A stretch of 13,144 nt of DNA from an uncultured Arsenicibacter sp. (GCF_945952095.1 NZ_CAMFHL010000221.1:1-13144); one strand, 5' to 3'; positions 1-7,376 are shown, counted from the stretch's first letter. The notes: generated by a model from the sequence alone, not told the origin. Made by a program: numbers and translations.

Positions 1-48
1 TCTACACGTAAGGAGTCGTCGGCAGCGTCAGATGTGTATAAGAGACAG
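1..48 (+). other. Illumina Nextera adapter (artefact), ends in Tn5 mosaic end
   Basis: This is library-construction sequence, not genome. Bases 1-7 (TCTACAC) match the end of the P5 arm and bases 8-15 (GTAAGGAG) match a Nextera i5 index (the one I remember as S505). Bases 16-29 match the Read 1 adapter TCGTCGGCAGCGTC. Bases 30-48 are the 19-base Tn5 mosaic end, AGATGTGTATAAGAGACAG. The match is exact and in the correct order. The true contig begins at 49, and any start codon or frame read across this point is meaningless. Confidence 0.98.
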
Positions 49-50
49 AT

Positions 51-2642
51 GTACGGCTCGCGCAAGAGTCCTGCCAGCCGGAACGTGAGGCAAATGCCTT
101 GAAAAATTTGGGGTACGTTTATATGAATCAGGGGAATTACGCCCGGTCATTAGCGCTTCTGTTTAAAGCCCTCACTATCGCTCAGAAATATGCTAACACT
201 TCAGAAGAGGCGGATATTTTTCGTTCGATCGGCTATATGTATGTTCTTTATGGCGATTATGAGAAGGCACGGCAATATTTATTGGTTGCTAAAGCCGGTA
301 AACTAAAGAAAAATGAATGGCCGCAGTTCGTTTATGCCCATTTAGCCAATGCATACGAAGGACTAAACCGGTTAGATTCAGCCCGCTGGTATGCAAGAGC
401 AGGCTATCACATGGCCGTTGTCAGTAAAACGCAACTTCATCTTGGCTATATGATGGCTTCGCTGGCTAGTGTCTATGCAAGAGTCGGTAAAACAGATTCG
501 TCTATCAAGCTCTATCAGAACAGCCTTAGTGTCTGCCTGCGTCAGCGAAATTACCGTACCTTCAGTCATAACTGTGTAAAACTCGCTCGTCTTTATTACA
601 ACGATGGGCAGATGGATTCATGCCGGTATTATGCCCTTATTGCTCTCCGGTTTGCCGGTCGGGTGCACATGACACTGGATATCTGGGAGGCCAGTTCCCT
701 GCTTACTAAGTACTATAAGGCGCGCCATCGACCCGATAGTGCCTTTTATTTTCAGGAAATCTGGCTGGCTGCCCAGGATACACTTTACAACCGGCAACGT
801 GTACAGCAAACCCAGCTAGTGTTGTTTGATGAGCAGCAGCGCGTGCAAAAAGCGGAAATAGTCAGGATTGCATATATCAACCGGGTCCGTCAGTATACGT
901 TGCTTGCCGGGTTAACAGTATCTGGTCTTCTCGGGCTGATGCTATACAGGGCATACCGTCGTAAGCAGTTAACAAATGCCCTCTTAACACAACAACAGCA
1001 GGAGTTGAGGGATGCTATGGCGGAACTCAAGGCAAGTCAGAAACGTGAAGCGCTGCAGGCCAGGGTTGTCGATGAAATGAAAATGCGCTTTTTCGCAAAC
1101 ATTACCCATGAATTTCGTACACCATTGTCACTTATCCTGGCTCCGGTAGATAAACTACTGGCCGATGCCGAATACCCTGACCGCTTCCATGGCACGTTAC
1201 AAACCGTTCGTCAAAATGCGCATAAGCTGCTCCGGCTCATAAACCAACTCCTTGATATTGCCAGACTGGAGGAAGGGCGCCTGACAGTGGTTGAAAGTAT
1301 CGGAAATCCTGTGGAGCGTGTGGCGCAACTAATGATCCTGTTTCGCCCGATAGCAGAGCAAAAACAAATAGACCTGATTTTTCAGCCCGCGCCGTTGACA
1401 ACCCTGTGGCGGTTCGACGCAGAGAAATGGGATAGTATTTTAACCAACCTGCTGGCAAATGCACTTAAATTCACCCCGGCCGGCGGAACTATCCGGCTTA
1501 TTATCCGGCTTCTTCCGGTCAGGGAGGGGTTCAATGCTGAGATCAGGTTGACAGATTCCGGCATTGGGATACCTCCTGAACAAATACCGTTAATTTTCGA
1601 CCGGTTTTACCAGATTGATAACTCACCTACCCGTTCTCAGGATGGTACGGGTATCGGCTTATCACTGGTACGGGAACTGATCATCCTGCTAGGCGGCAAT
1701 ATTGACGTCAGCAGCCGGCCGGGCGAAACTACATTTCTGATTAGCCTGCCAATACGTCCGGCTGAAGCAGATGGTATTGTGACGGCTCCGGCTGTAAATC
1801 CGGACCTGATGGCAGCTTTCCCGTTAGGGGCAGAGCCTGCGATTAAGGCAGACCTCTCCGATGAAGATATACCTCTGGTTCTGGTAGTAGAAGACAATCC
1901 CGAACTCCGGTCATTTCTCGTTACCGAACTCCGGACCTGTTACCGTGTCCTGATGGCGGCTGATGGAGAGGAGGGATGGCGCCTTGCCCGCACTGAATTA
2001 CCTGATGTCATAATTTCTGATATTATGATGCCTTTGCTGGATGGTTTTGCCCTGACCCAGCGCATTAAATCCAATGATACCACCGACCATATTGCAGTTA
2101 TCCTGCTTACTGCCAAAGTTGACGGTATTAGTAAACTCGACGGACTGCGGAGCGGGGCTATCGACTATATTGCCAAACCGTTCTCCCTCGAAGAAGTAAA
2201 ACTAAGGGTATCTAACCAACTGTTGTTGCAGCAAACCATGCGGGAGCATTTCCGACAGCAGTTAAGCGTGTCGGACGAACCCGGGCCGGTTCAGGATATT
2301 TTTCTGCAGCGGGTATATAACCTGCTTGATCAACATCTGAATGATCCCCGGCTAAATGTAGAATGGCTGGCTGATCAACTCGCGGTGAACCGTAAAACGT
2401 TGTACCGCAAAACGCAGCGCCTCACACAACTGGTACCGAACGAACTCATCCGGCGGTACCGGCTTCGTAAAGCAACCGGTTTCCTGAAAGAAGGATATTC
2501 GGTTGCGGAAACTGCCTATCAGGTGGGATTTGAAACCCCTAATTACTTCAGTCAGTGCTTTAAGGAAGTATACCATCAGACGCCAAGCGAGTACATCGGA
2601 CAGGCTAGTGTGCGGAATAAACGTATACTGCCCCAAAATTGA
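51..2642 (+). CDS. TPR hybrid sensor kinase/response regulator with AraC output domain (5' truncated)
   Basis: One-protein two-component system that senses a signal, autophosphorylates, passes phosphate to its own receiver and binds DNA. The frame is open back to the adapter at 48. The TTG at 99 lies inside a TPR helix, so the N-terminus is missing. Residues counted from that TTG: TPR repeats about 1-230; a membrane helix about 265-285 (LLAGLTVSGLLGLMLY); a coiled coil about 290-325; HisKA with the phospho-accepting His337 (NITHEFRTPL); HATPase with N box about 446-460, G1 box (DSGIGIP) about 486-492 and G2 box (GTGIGLSLV) about 517-525; receiver about 588-705 with phospho-acceptor Asp641 (SDIMMP) and Lys693; AraC-type double HTH about 736-836. 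All catalytic residues are present. In the usual Bacteroidota hybrid the sensor is a periplasmic beta-propeller. Here it is a TPR domain before a single visible helix, so its side of the membrane is unclear. The stimulus is unknown. Confidence 0.93.
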   Translation, partial: VRLAQESCQPEREANALKNLGYVYMNQGNYARSLALLFKALTIAQKYANTSEEADIFRSIGYMYVLYGDYEKARQYLLVAKAGKLKKNEWPQFVYAHLANAYEGLNRLDSARWYARAGYHMAVVSKTQLHLGYMMASLASVYARVGKTDSSIKLYQNSLSVCLRQRNYRTFSHNCVKLARLYYNDGQMDSCRYYALIALRFAGRVHMTLDIWEASSLLTKYYKARHRPDSAFYFQEIWLAAQDTLYNRQRVQQTQLVLFDEQQRVQKAEIVRIAYINRVRQYTLLAGLTVSGLLGLMLYRAYRRKQLTNALLTQQQQELRDAMAELKASQKREALQARVVDEMKMRFFANITHEFRTPLSLILAPVDKLLADAEYPDRFHGTLQTVRQNAHKLLRLINQLLDIARLEEGRLTVVESIGNPVERVAQLMILFRPIAEQKQIDLIFQPAPLTTLWRFDAEKWDSILTNLLANALKFTPAGGTIRLIIRLLPVREGFNAEIRLTDSGIGIPPEQIPLIFDRFYQIDNSPTRSQDGTGIGLSLVRELIILLGGNIDVSSRPGETTFLISLPIRPAEADGIVTAPAVNPDLMAAFPLGAEPAIKADLSDEDIPLVLVVEDNPELRSFLVTELRTCYRVLMAADGEEGWRLARTELPDVIISDIMMPLLDGFALTQRIKSNDTTDHIAVILLTAKVDGISKLDGLRSGAIDYIAKPFSLEEVKLRVSNQLLLQQTMREHFRQQLSVSDEPGPVQDIFLQRVYNLLDQHLNDPRLNVEWLADQLAVNRKTLYRKTQRLTQLVPNELIRRYRLRKATGFLKEGYSVAETAYQVGFETPNYFSQCFKEVYHQTPSEYIGQASVRNKRILPQN

Positions 2643-2659
2643 CCGTATTTGCCCCAAAA
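2622..2659 (+). repeat. Tandem direct repeat, possible AraC-type operator
   Basis: CGTATACTGCCCCAAAA (2622-2638) and CGTATTTGCCCCAAAA (2644-2659) share nearly all bases and start 22 bases apart, about two helical turns. The first copy lies inside the last codons of the kinase gene; the second is in the gap before the SnoaL-like gene. Tandem same-face sites are typical of AraC-family DNA binding. That these are sites for the upstream regulator is inference. Confidence 0.45.
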
Positions 2660-2668
2660 GAGGAGGCC

Positions 2669-2712
2669 CTTCCGGTTTCGGTTGCGGAAGTTTGCAGGGA
2701 ACTTAATCCCTG
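2669..2712 (+). other. Two small hairpins in the 80-base gap before the SnoaL-like gene
   Basis: CTTCCG (2669-2674) pairs with CGGAAG (2685-2690), and CAGGGA (2695-2700) pairs with TCCCTG (2707-2712) across the loop ACTTAA. There is no T tract, so they are not convincing terminators. They lie just upstream of the start at 2723 and may form in the leader RNA or be chance. Confidence 0.3.
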
Positions 2713-2722
2713 AAATCATACC

Positions 2723-3157
2723 ATGAACCGTGTATTGCTTACTGTGGCTTTCGCGCTGATGAGCTCCTGCCTGTGGGCTCAGAACATTCCTCGTTTTACG
2801 GAAGAAACTTTTCACAAGGTGATCAGTATTTTTCTGAAAAGTCCGGATACCTTCTTTGAAAAAGAATGTACCGCTGATTTTGTGTCAATCGGAGCCAATG
2901 GAAAACGAGTATCATTAAACGACCACAAAAAAATGTTCCGGGAGTTCGTCTGCGAAAAGCGCAGCTATGAAGACCTTCTTATCCGGCAATATGGTTCGAC
3001 GGGCGTTATGACCGGCATTATTTTTTCGGTCTATCGCCGGAAGGATGGTACTTCATTTACACAAAAAGATTTTTGCACACAACTGTTTGTCTGGCAGCAG
3101 GGCGCTTGGAAAATGGCGGGCTACCAGGCCACAACTCTCGATGGCCGGAGAGAGTAG
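2723..3157 (+). CDS. Exported SnoaL-like/NTF2-fold protein
   Basis: 144-residue protein. Residues 1-20 form a signal peptide (hydrophobic core LLTVAFALMSS, ending LWAQ), so the mature protein of about 124 residues should be periplasmic. The remainder has the helix-then-curved-sheet pattern of DUF4440/SnoaL-like proteins: a helical start (FTEETFHKVISIFLKS), a middle with SIGANGKRVSLNDHKKMF, and closing strands TGIIFSVYRRKDG, DFCTQLFVWQQGAWKMAGYQAT. The W-x(5)-W-K-M-A-GYQ ending is typical of the family. The fold is used by isomerases, cyclases and non-enzymatic binding proteins, so no reaction can be assigned. It sits 80 bases after the hybrid regulator, behind the direct repeats, and is a candidate target. 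Cys16 could suggest a lipoprotein, but residue -3 is Met, a poor lipobox. Confidence 0.8.
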   Translation: MNRVLLTVAFALMSSCLWAQNIPRFTEETFHKVISIFLKSPDTFFEKECTADFVSIGANGKRVSLNDHKKMFREFVCEKRSYEDLLIRQYGSTGVMTGIIFSVYRRKDGTSFTQKDFCTQLFVWQQGAWKMAGYQATTLDGRRE

Positions 3158-3249
3158 ATCCCAAAAAACGTTAAATGGGCGATGCAAAACCTGTTGGTGC
3201 CTCATATAAATAATAAAACTCCCTTATCGATTTATTAAAACTAACTAAA

Positions 3250-3726
3250 ATGGAAACGCAGCAAGCGAGCCAAAAAGCGCTATCAACCGAATTTCTGATG
3301 GAAATCCGGGTCGATCTCGATTTACAGATTATTGGTGATACACCGGCCGGCCATCGTCGGCTTTACCCCATCAAAGGTGGATGGGGTAAAGGCCCACAGT
3401 TACAGGGTACTGTTTTACCTGGTGGTAGTGACTCCTTTCTGGTATGTCCCGACGGAACAGGGATACTCGATGTGCGACTTACGCTGAAGACCGACGATGA
3501 CTCCCTGATTTTTATTACGTATCGGGGACTCTTGTACCACACACCTTCGTTAGATACTAAGCTCATGTCAGGAGAAGCCGTTGACTGGTCGGCGTACTAT
3601 TTTCGCATTGCACCCTTTTGTGAAACGGCTTCCGAGAAATATGGTTGGCTAAACCGTACGCTGTCAATTGATGTGGGTGAAGTTGATCCGAATGGTGTTT
3701 CCTACTCAGTTTATCAGATCAAATAG
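3250..3726 (+). CDS. DUF3237 (UPF0311) family protein
   Basis: 158 residues, no signal peptide, so probably cytoplasmic. Family hallmarks are visible in order: GHRRLYPIKGGWGKGPQLQG near residues 34-53, VLPGGSDSF near 55-63, an acidic DGTGILDVRLTLKTDDD stretch, ITYRGLLYH, then YYFRIAPFCETASEKYGWLN and a closing VSYSVYQIK strand. Length is normal for DUF3237 (about 150). The family is a small beta-barrel of unknown activity. It follows the SnoaL-like gene by 92 bases in the same direction. That gap is AT-rich and could hold its own promoter, but I see no good TAnnTTTG element. Its downstream boundary is the strong hairpin at 3877-3923. Confidence 0.85.
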   Translation: METQQASQKALSTEFLMEIRVDLDLQIIGDTPAGHRRLYPIKGGWGKGPQLQGTVLPGGSDSFLVCPDGTGILDVRLTLKTDDDSLIFITYRGLLYHTPSLDTKLMSGEAVDWSAYYFRIAPFCETASEKYGWLNRTLSIDVGEVDPNGVSYSVYQIK

Positions 3727-3752
3727 CGGTGTAAACGCATGGACGCTTATTT

Positions 3753-3769
3753 GGCCTGCTCTTCAGGCC
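3753..3769 (+). other. Small GC-rich hairpin after the DUF3237 gene
   Basis: GGCCTG (3753-3758) pairs perfectly with CAGGCC (3764-3769) across a 5-base loop, 27 bases after the DUF3237 stop. No T tract follows, so it may slow polymerase or protect the 3' end rather than terminate by itself. Confidence 0.35.
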
Positions 3770-3876
3770 GTACCTATAAAAGCCTAAACATTCTGTTAAC
3801 GAAGCACATGCCGGATAAAACTTCGTCAGCACTGCAGGACTTTTCCTGACAGTAGGTTTCAGCTTTGTAAAGCATA

Positions 3877-3923
3877 TTACAAAAAAGCACTTCACCTGTT
3901 ATCCGGGAAGTGCTTTTTTGTAA
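3877..3923. terminator. Bidirectional intrinsic terminator
   Basis: A perfect 17-bp inverted repeat (TTACAAAAAAGCACTTC at 3877-3893 and its complement at 3907-3923) with a 13-base loop. The GC-containing core AGCACTTC/GAAGTGCT is flanked by A6 on one side and T6 on the other, so it makes a hairpin plus U tract in both directions. It lies exactly between two converging genes, DUF3237 (ends 3726) and the beta-helix protein (ends 3939). Confidence 0.9.
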
Positions 3924-3938
3924 AATTGAACTGTGCGT

Positions 3939-6314
3939 CTACTGCACCGTAATGCTGCTGATGGCCGGCGGGCAGCCTTCCGTACCGTATACAGTCAGCG
4001 TATAAACGCCGGGGGCGATGATGCCGTTGGCAATGACATTGTACACACCGGAAGACCGGTATACAGCCGAAAATACATATCCGTTGGGTCCCGTAAAAAC
4101 GAAACGGGATCCGGTGCCGGTGGCAGCTAAACGTCCCGGATTAGCGGCATTGGGCTGACCGGACATTGAAATAGGACCTGCCACTGCACCCACTCCCTGA
4201 TTGACTGTAGCCGTGCCGGACGACTGGCAGCCCGCTCCTGTTCCATTGGCTGCAATTACGGTGTAGGAACCGTTTGAGGTAACCACAAACTGACCGCTGG
4301 CACTACTTTGATTTGAAGGTAAGAGTGTATAGCTTACCGCCCCGGCTGCATTGGCTGACAACGTCACGCTGTTCGGCCCGCAGCCAATTGCACCGCTTTT
4401 ATCTATTGAAACAGGACCGGGCGGGATCAGATTTTCACTTACTGTCAGCGATGTAGTACTAAAACAGCCGGTTGCCGGATTCAGGGCGCTTACGGAGTAT
4501 TGCCCTGTCGCTGCAACAACAATGGAATTACCGGATGTTGTAAACGGATTGGTACCGGTGAAACTGTAGGAAACCCCGTTCGTCTGACTTCCTGCCGTTA
4601 AGGTCAGGGTCTGGGTTTCGCAGACAAGTACACCTCCGTTCGTCGCGGTGAGGCTGACTCCCGGCACTTCTGTGCTGCTTGTTACGGCAGCTGTTGTCGA
4701 GCTGACACAGCCGTTCTGCGGATTCCTCGCTGTTACGGAATAAATCCCCGTTGTATTGACCGTGAGTTGGTTTGTTGTCTGGACAGCCCCGCCCGGACTG
4801 GTAAAGCTGAAACTGCTCCCGGCGGTCGGGCTGCCGGCTGTCAGCGTTACGGCTTGTGTGCTACAGGTAATTATGCCGCTATTCGACACCGATAAGCTTA
4901 CACCGGGCGAAGCGGTATCGGCGAAAACAGACGTGGTGGCAGAAGCAGTACAACCCTCGGCACTAGTGACAGTAACGGTATAGGTACCTGCCTGACTGGC
5001 TATAGCTGTGGTACTGGTTGTGGTGGTGCTTAACCCGGGCCCGGCAAATACATAGGTTCCGCTGGTACCGCCATTTAAAGATGCCGTTAGTACTTGGTTC
5101 ACGCAGGTTATAGTCCCGCTGTTACCGGCAGTCAGGCTGACAGAAGTTGGCACCTGCACTTCAAAGGCACCTGCATCCGGTGCACCAGTCCGGGGCTTAA
5201 TATTGGCATCAGTCGTTGGGATAGTTACTGCTGCCGAAGAGGTAACTCCTGCATCCTTTGCCGGACTGCAATCGCCAATGCTGTGCGTGGCTACCGCACC
5301 ACCTGTATTTTGCCTTAACGAGCCGAACAAAGCCGTAACGCCTGTTTTATCTGAGGGTTGGTTAAATACATTATTATCAGCAGCATTCGCACTTACATTG
5401 CCCCCTAAAGAAACAGGCAGTTTTCCTGCGCTAAAAAAGAACCGTCCATCACCATTTCCTGCAGTGAAACAATTTATGAATCTCATAGCCTCGCCATCAT
5501 TAGCCATAATAGACTGAGGACCCGTATGCCCGAGAAAACTACAGTGTATAAAGTCCGCATTGGCATTACTGTTCAAATAAACGACCTGCCCATTTGAAGT
5601 TGATCCATTACCTGAAAATGTACAGTTTGTAAATGTTGACTGGTTTACATAACTATCTATCGCTCCTCCATATCTGGTACGGTTTCCGTTGAATGTACAT
5701 CGGTTCGCAGTAAGTGTAGAAGAGTTAATTGCCATACCCCCACCAAATACACCGGAGCCTGAATTGTTGGTAGCTCTGTTGTCAGCAAACTGGCAGTCAG
5801 TTAAAGTAACCGTCCCGGAAACAATTCTTGCCCCACCCCCGGAAATAGCGGTGGAATTACGGATCAGACAGCGGTTGATGGTTACATTACCGCCACCGTC
5901 ATTAACATATAATGCCCCGCCTTCGCCACTGCCTGCTGCCCCGCCCTGTAGCACCAAATCCTGTACAAAAACGGTTATCCCGGTTCCGTTAAACGATAAC
6001 ACACTGAAGTTTCCGGCTGAACCCGAACGTTCTATGGAGGTGCCGCCGGTAGCGGTGGCAGGTGTAAGTGTACTGAACCCGGAAATCGTACAGGATCGTG
6101 TGACCGCCGGCAGGGCAGCTGTCAGCGTGACCGGACCGGCAGTAGAAAAGGTAACAGTGTAAGGCGCGGCATCTGTTCCGCTGTTGATCCGTGAAATGGC
6201 CTCCCGCAACGTGTTGGGACCTGAGTCTGCTGCACTGCTCACTACATAGGTCGTTTGCGCGCTGGCAACGAATGAAAGGCAAAGCATGCTGAGTACGTAA
6301 ACGTATTGTTTCAT
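3939..6314 (-). CDS. Secreted beta-helix protein with Ig-like repeats and shared C-terminal module
   Basis: 791 residues. A signal peptide (residues 1-19, ending VASA-Q) is followed by TYVVSSAADSGPNTLREAI, the start seen in many right-handed beta-helix surface proteins. Residues about 30-345 are a parallel beta-helix rich in G, N, S and T with strands such as VTINRCLIRNS, LTANRCTFNGN and TFTNCTFSGN. The helix closes with the choice-of-anchor-Q-like block near 345-388 (AKDAG ... PDAGAFE). Four Ig-like repeats of about 80 residues follow (388-714), each opening VSL(T/S)..N.G.(I/V)xC and containing G.Y(S/T)V. The last 77 residues (715-791) form a module also found in the broken gene at 10315-11125. 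No kinase, lipase or other enzymatic motif and no recognisable type IX sorting tail is visible. Probably an exported adhesin or matrix protein. The start ATG at 6314 is directly followed by the signal peptide. Confidence 0.88.
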   Translation of the reverse strand: MKQYVYVLSMLCLSFVASAQTTYVVSSAADSGPNTLREAISRINSGTDAAPYTVTFSTAGPVTLTAALPAVTRSCTISGFSTLTPATATGGTSIERSGSAGNFSVLSFNGTGITVFVQDLVLQGGAAGSGEGGALYVNDGGGNVTINRCLIRNSTAISGGGARIVSGTVTLTDCQFADNRATNNSGSGVFGGGMAINSSTLTANRCTFNGNRTRYGGAIDSYVNQSTFTNCTFSGNGSTSNGQVVYLNSNANADFIHCSFLGHTGPQSIMANDGEAMRFINCFTAGNGDGRFFFSAGKLPVSLGGNVSANAADNNVFNQPSDKTGVTALFGSLRQNTGGAVATHSIGDCSPAKDAGVTSSAAVTIPTTDANIKPRTGAPDAGAFEVQVPTSVSLTAGNSGTITCVNQVLTASLNGGTSGTYVFAGPGLSTTTTSTTAIASQAGTYTVTVTSAEGCTASATTSVFADTASPGVSLSVSNSGIITCSTQAVTLTAGSPTAGSSFSFTSPGGAVQTTNQLTVNTTGIYSVTARNPQNGCVSSTTAAVTSSTEVPGVSLTATNGGVLVCETQTLTLTAGSQTNGVSYSFTGTNPFTTSGNSIVVAATGQYSVSALNPATGCFSTTSLTVSENLIPPGPVSIDKSGAIGCGPNSVTLSANAAGAVSYTLLPSNQSSASGQFVVTSNGSYTVIAANGTGAGCQSSGTATVNQGVGAVAGPISMSGQPNAANPGRLAATGTGSRFVFTGPNGYVFSAVYRSSGVYNVIANGIIAPGVYTLTVYGTEGCPPAISSITVQ
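3942..4172 (-). other. C-terminal module shared with the 10315-11125 gene
   Basis: Residues 715-791 of the beta-helix protein. The pattern is F-V-(F/Y)-T-G-P, then GYV(F/Y)S.VYR.SG.Y(N/D)V, then GVYTLTV and a final Cys-containing strand. The same order recurs at 10318-10581. Both copies end their proteins, so this is a terminal domain and not an internal repeat. Its role (anchoring, sorting or capping) is not known to me. Confidence 0.75.
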
Positions 6315-6352
6315 TGATACAGAATGTAAAGTGTTAAAAGCTGTGTGAACAG

Positions 6353-6382
6353 GAGCTGTATTCGCAAAGCGGAAAACAGCTC
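6353..6382 (-). promoter_or_regulatory. Leader hairpin upstream of the beta-helix gene
   Basis: GAGCTGT (6353-6359) pairs with ACAGCTC (6376-6382). An inner TTCGC/GCGGA helix with one wobble pair extends the stem over an AAA loop. It lies 38 bases upstream of the start at 6314 and would be in the 5' leader RNA. Function unproven. Confidence 0.35.
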
Positions 6383-6742
6383 TATTATGTATCTGATTGG
6401 CATTTACAAACCGCTTAGCACATACGGTTGCTGTATTTAAGGGTCAGAAGTACTTACACGGTTATCAGTATACGTTTGGGCTTTCAAAAAAAAGCACTGA
6501 TATAAGCAGTACTTAACGCTATGATTTTATGCTGAAAAATCCCCTCATGGTTGGCTAACCGCACTCAGTCTGACCTAAAATGAGCCATTGAGGTTGAAGA
6601 ACCATCCTCAAGGATATAGTGATATTGCACTAACATTATCATGCTGGGTTTATTTTCCGGGCTGAAATGGGGACAGGAAACATGTAAAGATGCATACTTA
6701 AATACTGACAACCAAGCACATGAATGATACAACACAGGCTTA

Positions 6743-6775
6743 TTGGTTACTATTTAGGTCAATATGTTACTTTTG
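6743..6775 (+). promoter_or_regulatory. Candidate Bacteroidota-type promoter
   Basis: TACTTTTG at 6768-6775 matches the -7 consensus TAnnTTTG exactly, with TTGG at 6743-6746 as a possible -33 element 22 bases upstream. GTTAC (6766-6770) and GTAAC (6795-6799) flank the presumed start as an inverted pair that could be an operator. No gene now follows on the plus strand; the first structure downstream is the hairpin at 6820-6860. It may be the leftover promoter of a deleted gene. Confidence 0.4.
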
Positions 6776-6819
6776 TGTGTTATTAAAAACTATTGTAACT
6801 ACCTGTCCTACAAACAGAA

Positions 6820-6860
6820 TGCCCCTGAATATCAATAAATATAATTGATATTCAGGGGCA
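6820..6860. repeat. Perfect 17-bp inverted repeat
   Basis: TGCCCCTGAATATCAAT (6820-6836) and its exact complement (6844-6860) are separated by the 7-base loop AAATATA. No T tract follows on either strand, so it is not a classical intrinsic terminator, though it would form a very stable hairpin. It could be the end of the lost HxlR transcript (minus strand), a relic of a small mobile element, or an RNA element downstream of the 6768 promoter. Confidence 0.7.
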
Positions 6861-7009
6861 ACGCATCGGGCAAGCGCCTTCTGTTTCGGGTGAATTTCTG
6901 ACCTGATCAAAAGCAACGTTTACATACATCTCTGGCAGATGGTTATCCGGCAGGCAATGCATTCACGGCTTCGGACATGCGTTGTTTGGTCTGCTGCCCA
7001 GTCACTGAT

Positions 7010-7183
7010 TCAACGTTTCATCTGTTCCCGGTGCTGTTTACCCCACTTGATCATTTCCAGAATAATCGAACAAAATGACTGACAATATTCTGTCGAGGTA
7101 TATTCTACCCCAACCGGTATTGTCGGTATAACAGTCCGGCGACTCAGACCATTGAGTTCTATCTCTTTCAAATGGTGGCTTAT
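7010..7183 (-). pseudogene. HxlR-family regulator, C-terminal remnant
   Basis: On the minus strand this reads KISHHLKEIELNGL, then SRRTVIPTIPVGVEYTSTEY and finally ILEMIKWGKQHREQMKR, with a stop at 7010-7012. It lines up with the second half of HxlR-type winged-helix regulators: the recognition helix L..L.ELE.NGL, the wing R.V.P..P..VEY.LTE, and the C-terminal helix ending in W-G. The first half of the domain, including its start, is missing, because the sequence changes to SDR homology on the other strand near 7184-7190. About 57 residues remain of a normal 105-130. It is therefore a non-functional remnant. HxlR proteins usually sense redox or electrophile stress and control an adjacent divergent enzyme gene. 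Confidence 0.75.
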
Positions 7184-7258
7184 TTTTGTAGTGAAGCTGC
7201 CCGTTTCATCACAGGTGCTGAAGTGATTATGGATGGAGGTATGAGCTTAAAATACTAG
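7178..7258 (+). pseudogene. Short-chain dehydrogenase/reductase, C-terminal remnant
   Basis: The plus strand reads AYFCSEAARFITGAEVIMDG then GMSLKY and a stop at 7256-7258. SEAA.FITGAE...DGG is the standard C-terminal signature of classical SDR oxidoreductases. Only about 26 of roughly 250 residues survive, with no Rossmann glycine motif or catalytic YxxxK. It abuts the HxlR remnant, which lies on the opposite strand to the left. That is the tail-out arrangement expected if the centre of a divergent HxlR-SDR pair was deleted. Confidence 0.75.
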
Positions 7259-7264
7259 TTCCGG

Positions 7265-7319
7265 TAAACAGCGGGCAAACCGGAGCGCGGCTTTTGAACC
7301 CGCTCCGGTTTGCTGTTTA
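7265..7319. terminator. Large hairpin between converging ends of the SDR remnant and pafA
   Basis: GCAAACCGGAGCG (7275-7287) pairs perfectly with its complement at 7301-7313. After a 4-base bulge, TAAACA/TGTTTA extends the stem. It begins 7 bases after the SDR stop and ends 58 bases from the phosphatase stop (opposite strand). There is no long U tract, so termination may depend on the stem strength alone. Probably a shared terminator. Confidence 0.6.
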
Positions 7320-7376
7320 GGCCGGTGTATACTCACATCATCGCCGAAAGCTGAGCAATAGTTATCACGCTGCGGG

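Larger units (their letters stand above)
6315..7009. other. Long non-coding stretch: leader hairpin, promoter-like site, inverted repeat
   Basis: No open frame with protein-like composition spans this 695-base region. It should hold the promoter and leader of the beta-helix gene (minus strand), yet I find no TAnnTTTG match near its start. It also holds the hairpin at 6353-6382, the imperfect dyad TTGAGG/CCTCAA (6588-6611), the plus-strand promoter candidate at 6768 and the 17-bp inverted repeat at 6820-6860. A minus-strand frame ending in a stop at 6943-6945 reads ..VTGQQTKQRMSEAVNALPAG and could be a further gene remnant next to the HxlR scar, but I cannot assign it. Confidence 0.6.

Noticed and set aside
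3181..3249. Possible TAnnTTTG promoter before the DUF3237 gene
   Set aside because: The stretch is AT-rich but contains no match to the -7 consensus, so no promoter is called.
4172..5150. Repeated blocks of about 240 bases in the beta-helix gene, first considered as a nucleotide repeat array or CRISPR
   Set aside because: The repetition is at protein level (Ig-like repeats); nucleotide copies are diverged and there are no constant short repeats with spacers.
5689..6162. Open plus-strand frame of 157 codons opposite the beta-helix gene, proline- and valine-rich
   Set aside because: It is the complement of a G/T/S-rich repeat-containing gene, which produces long antisense frames. The real gene has a signal peptide and clear domains; the antisense one has none.
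6441..6518. Near-repeats AGTACTTACAC and AGTACTTAACG with an imperfect AAGCACTG/CAGTACTT dyad
   Set aside because: Short, imperfect, and not near a recognisable promoter or gene end. No basis for calling an operator or mobile-element end.
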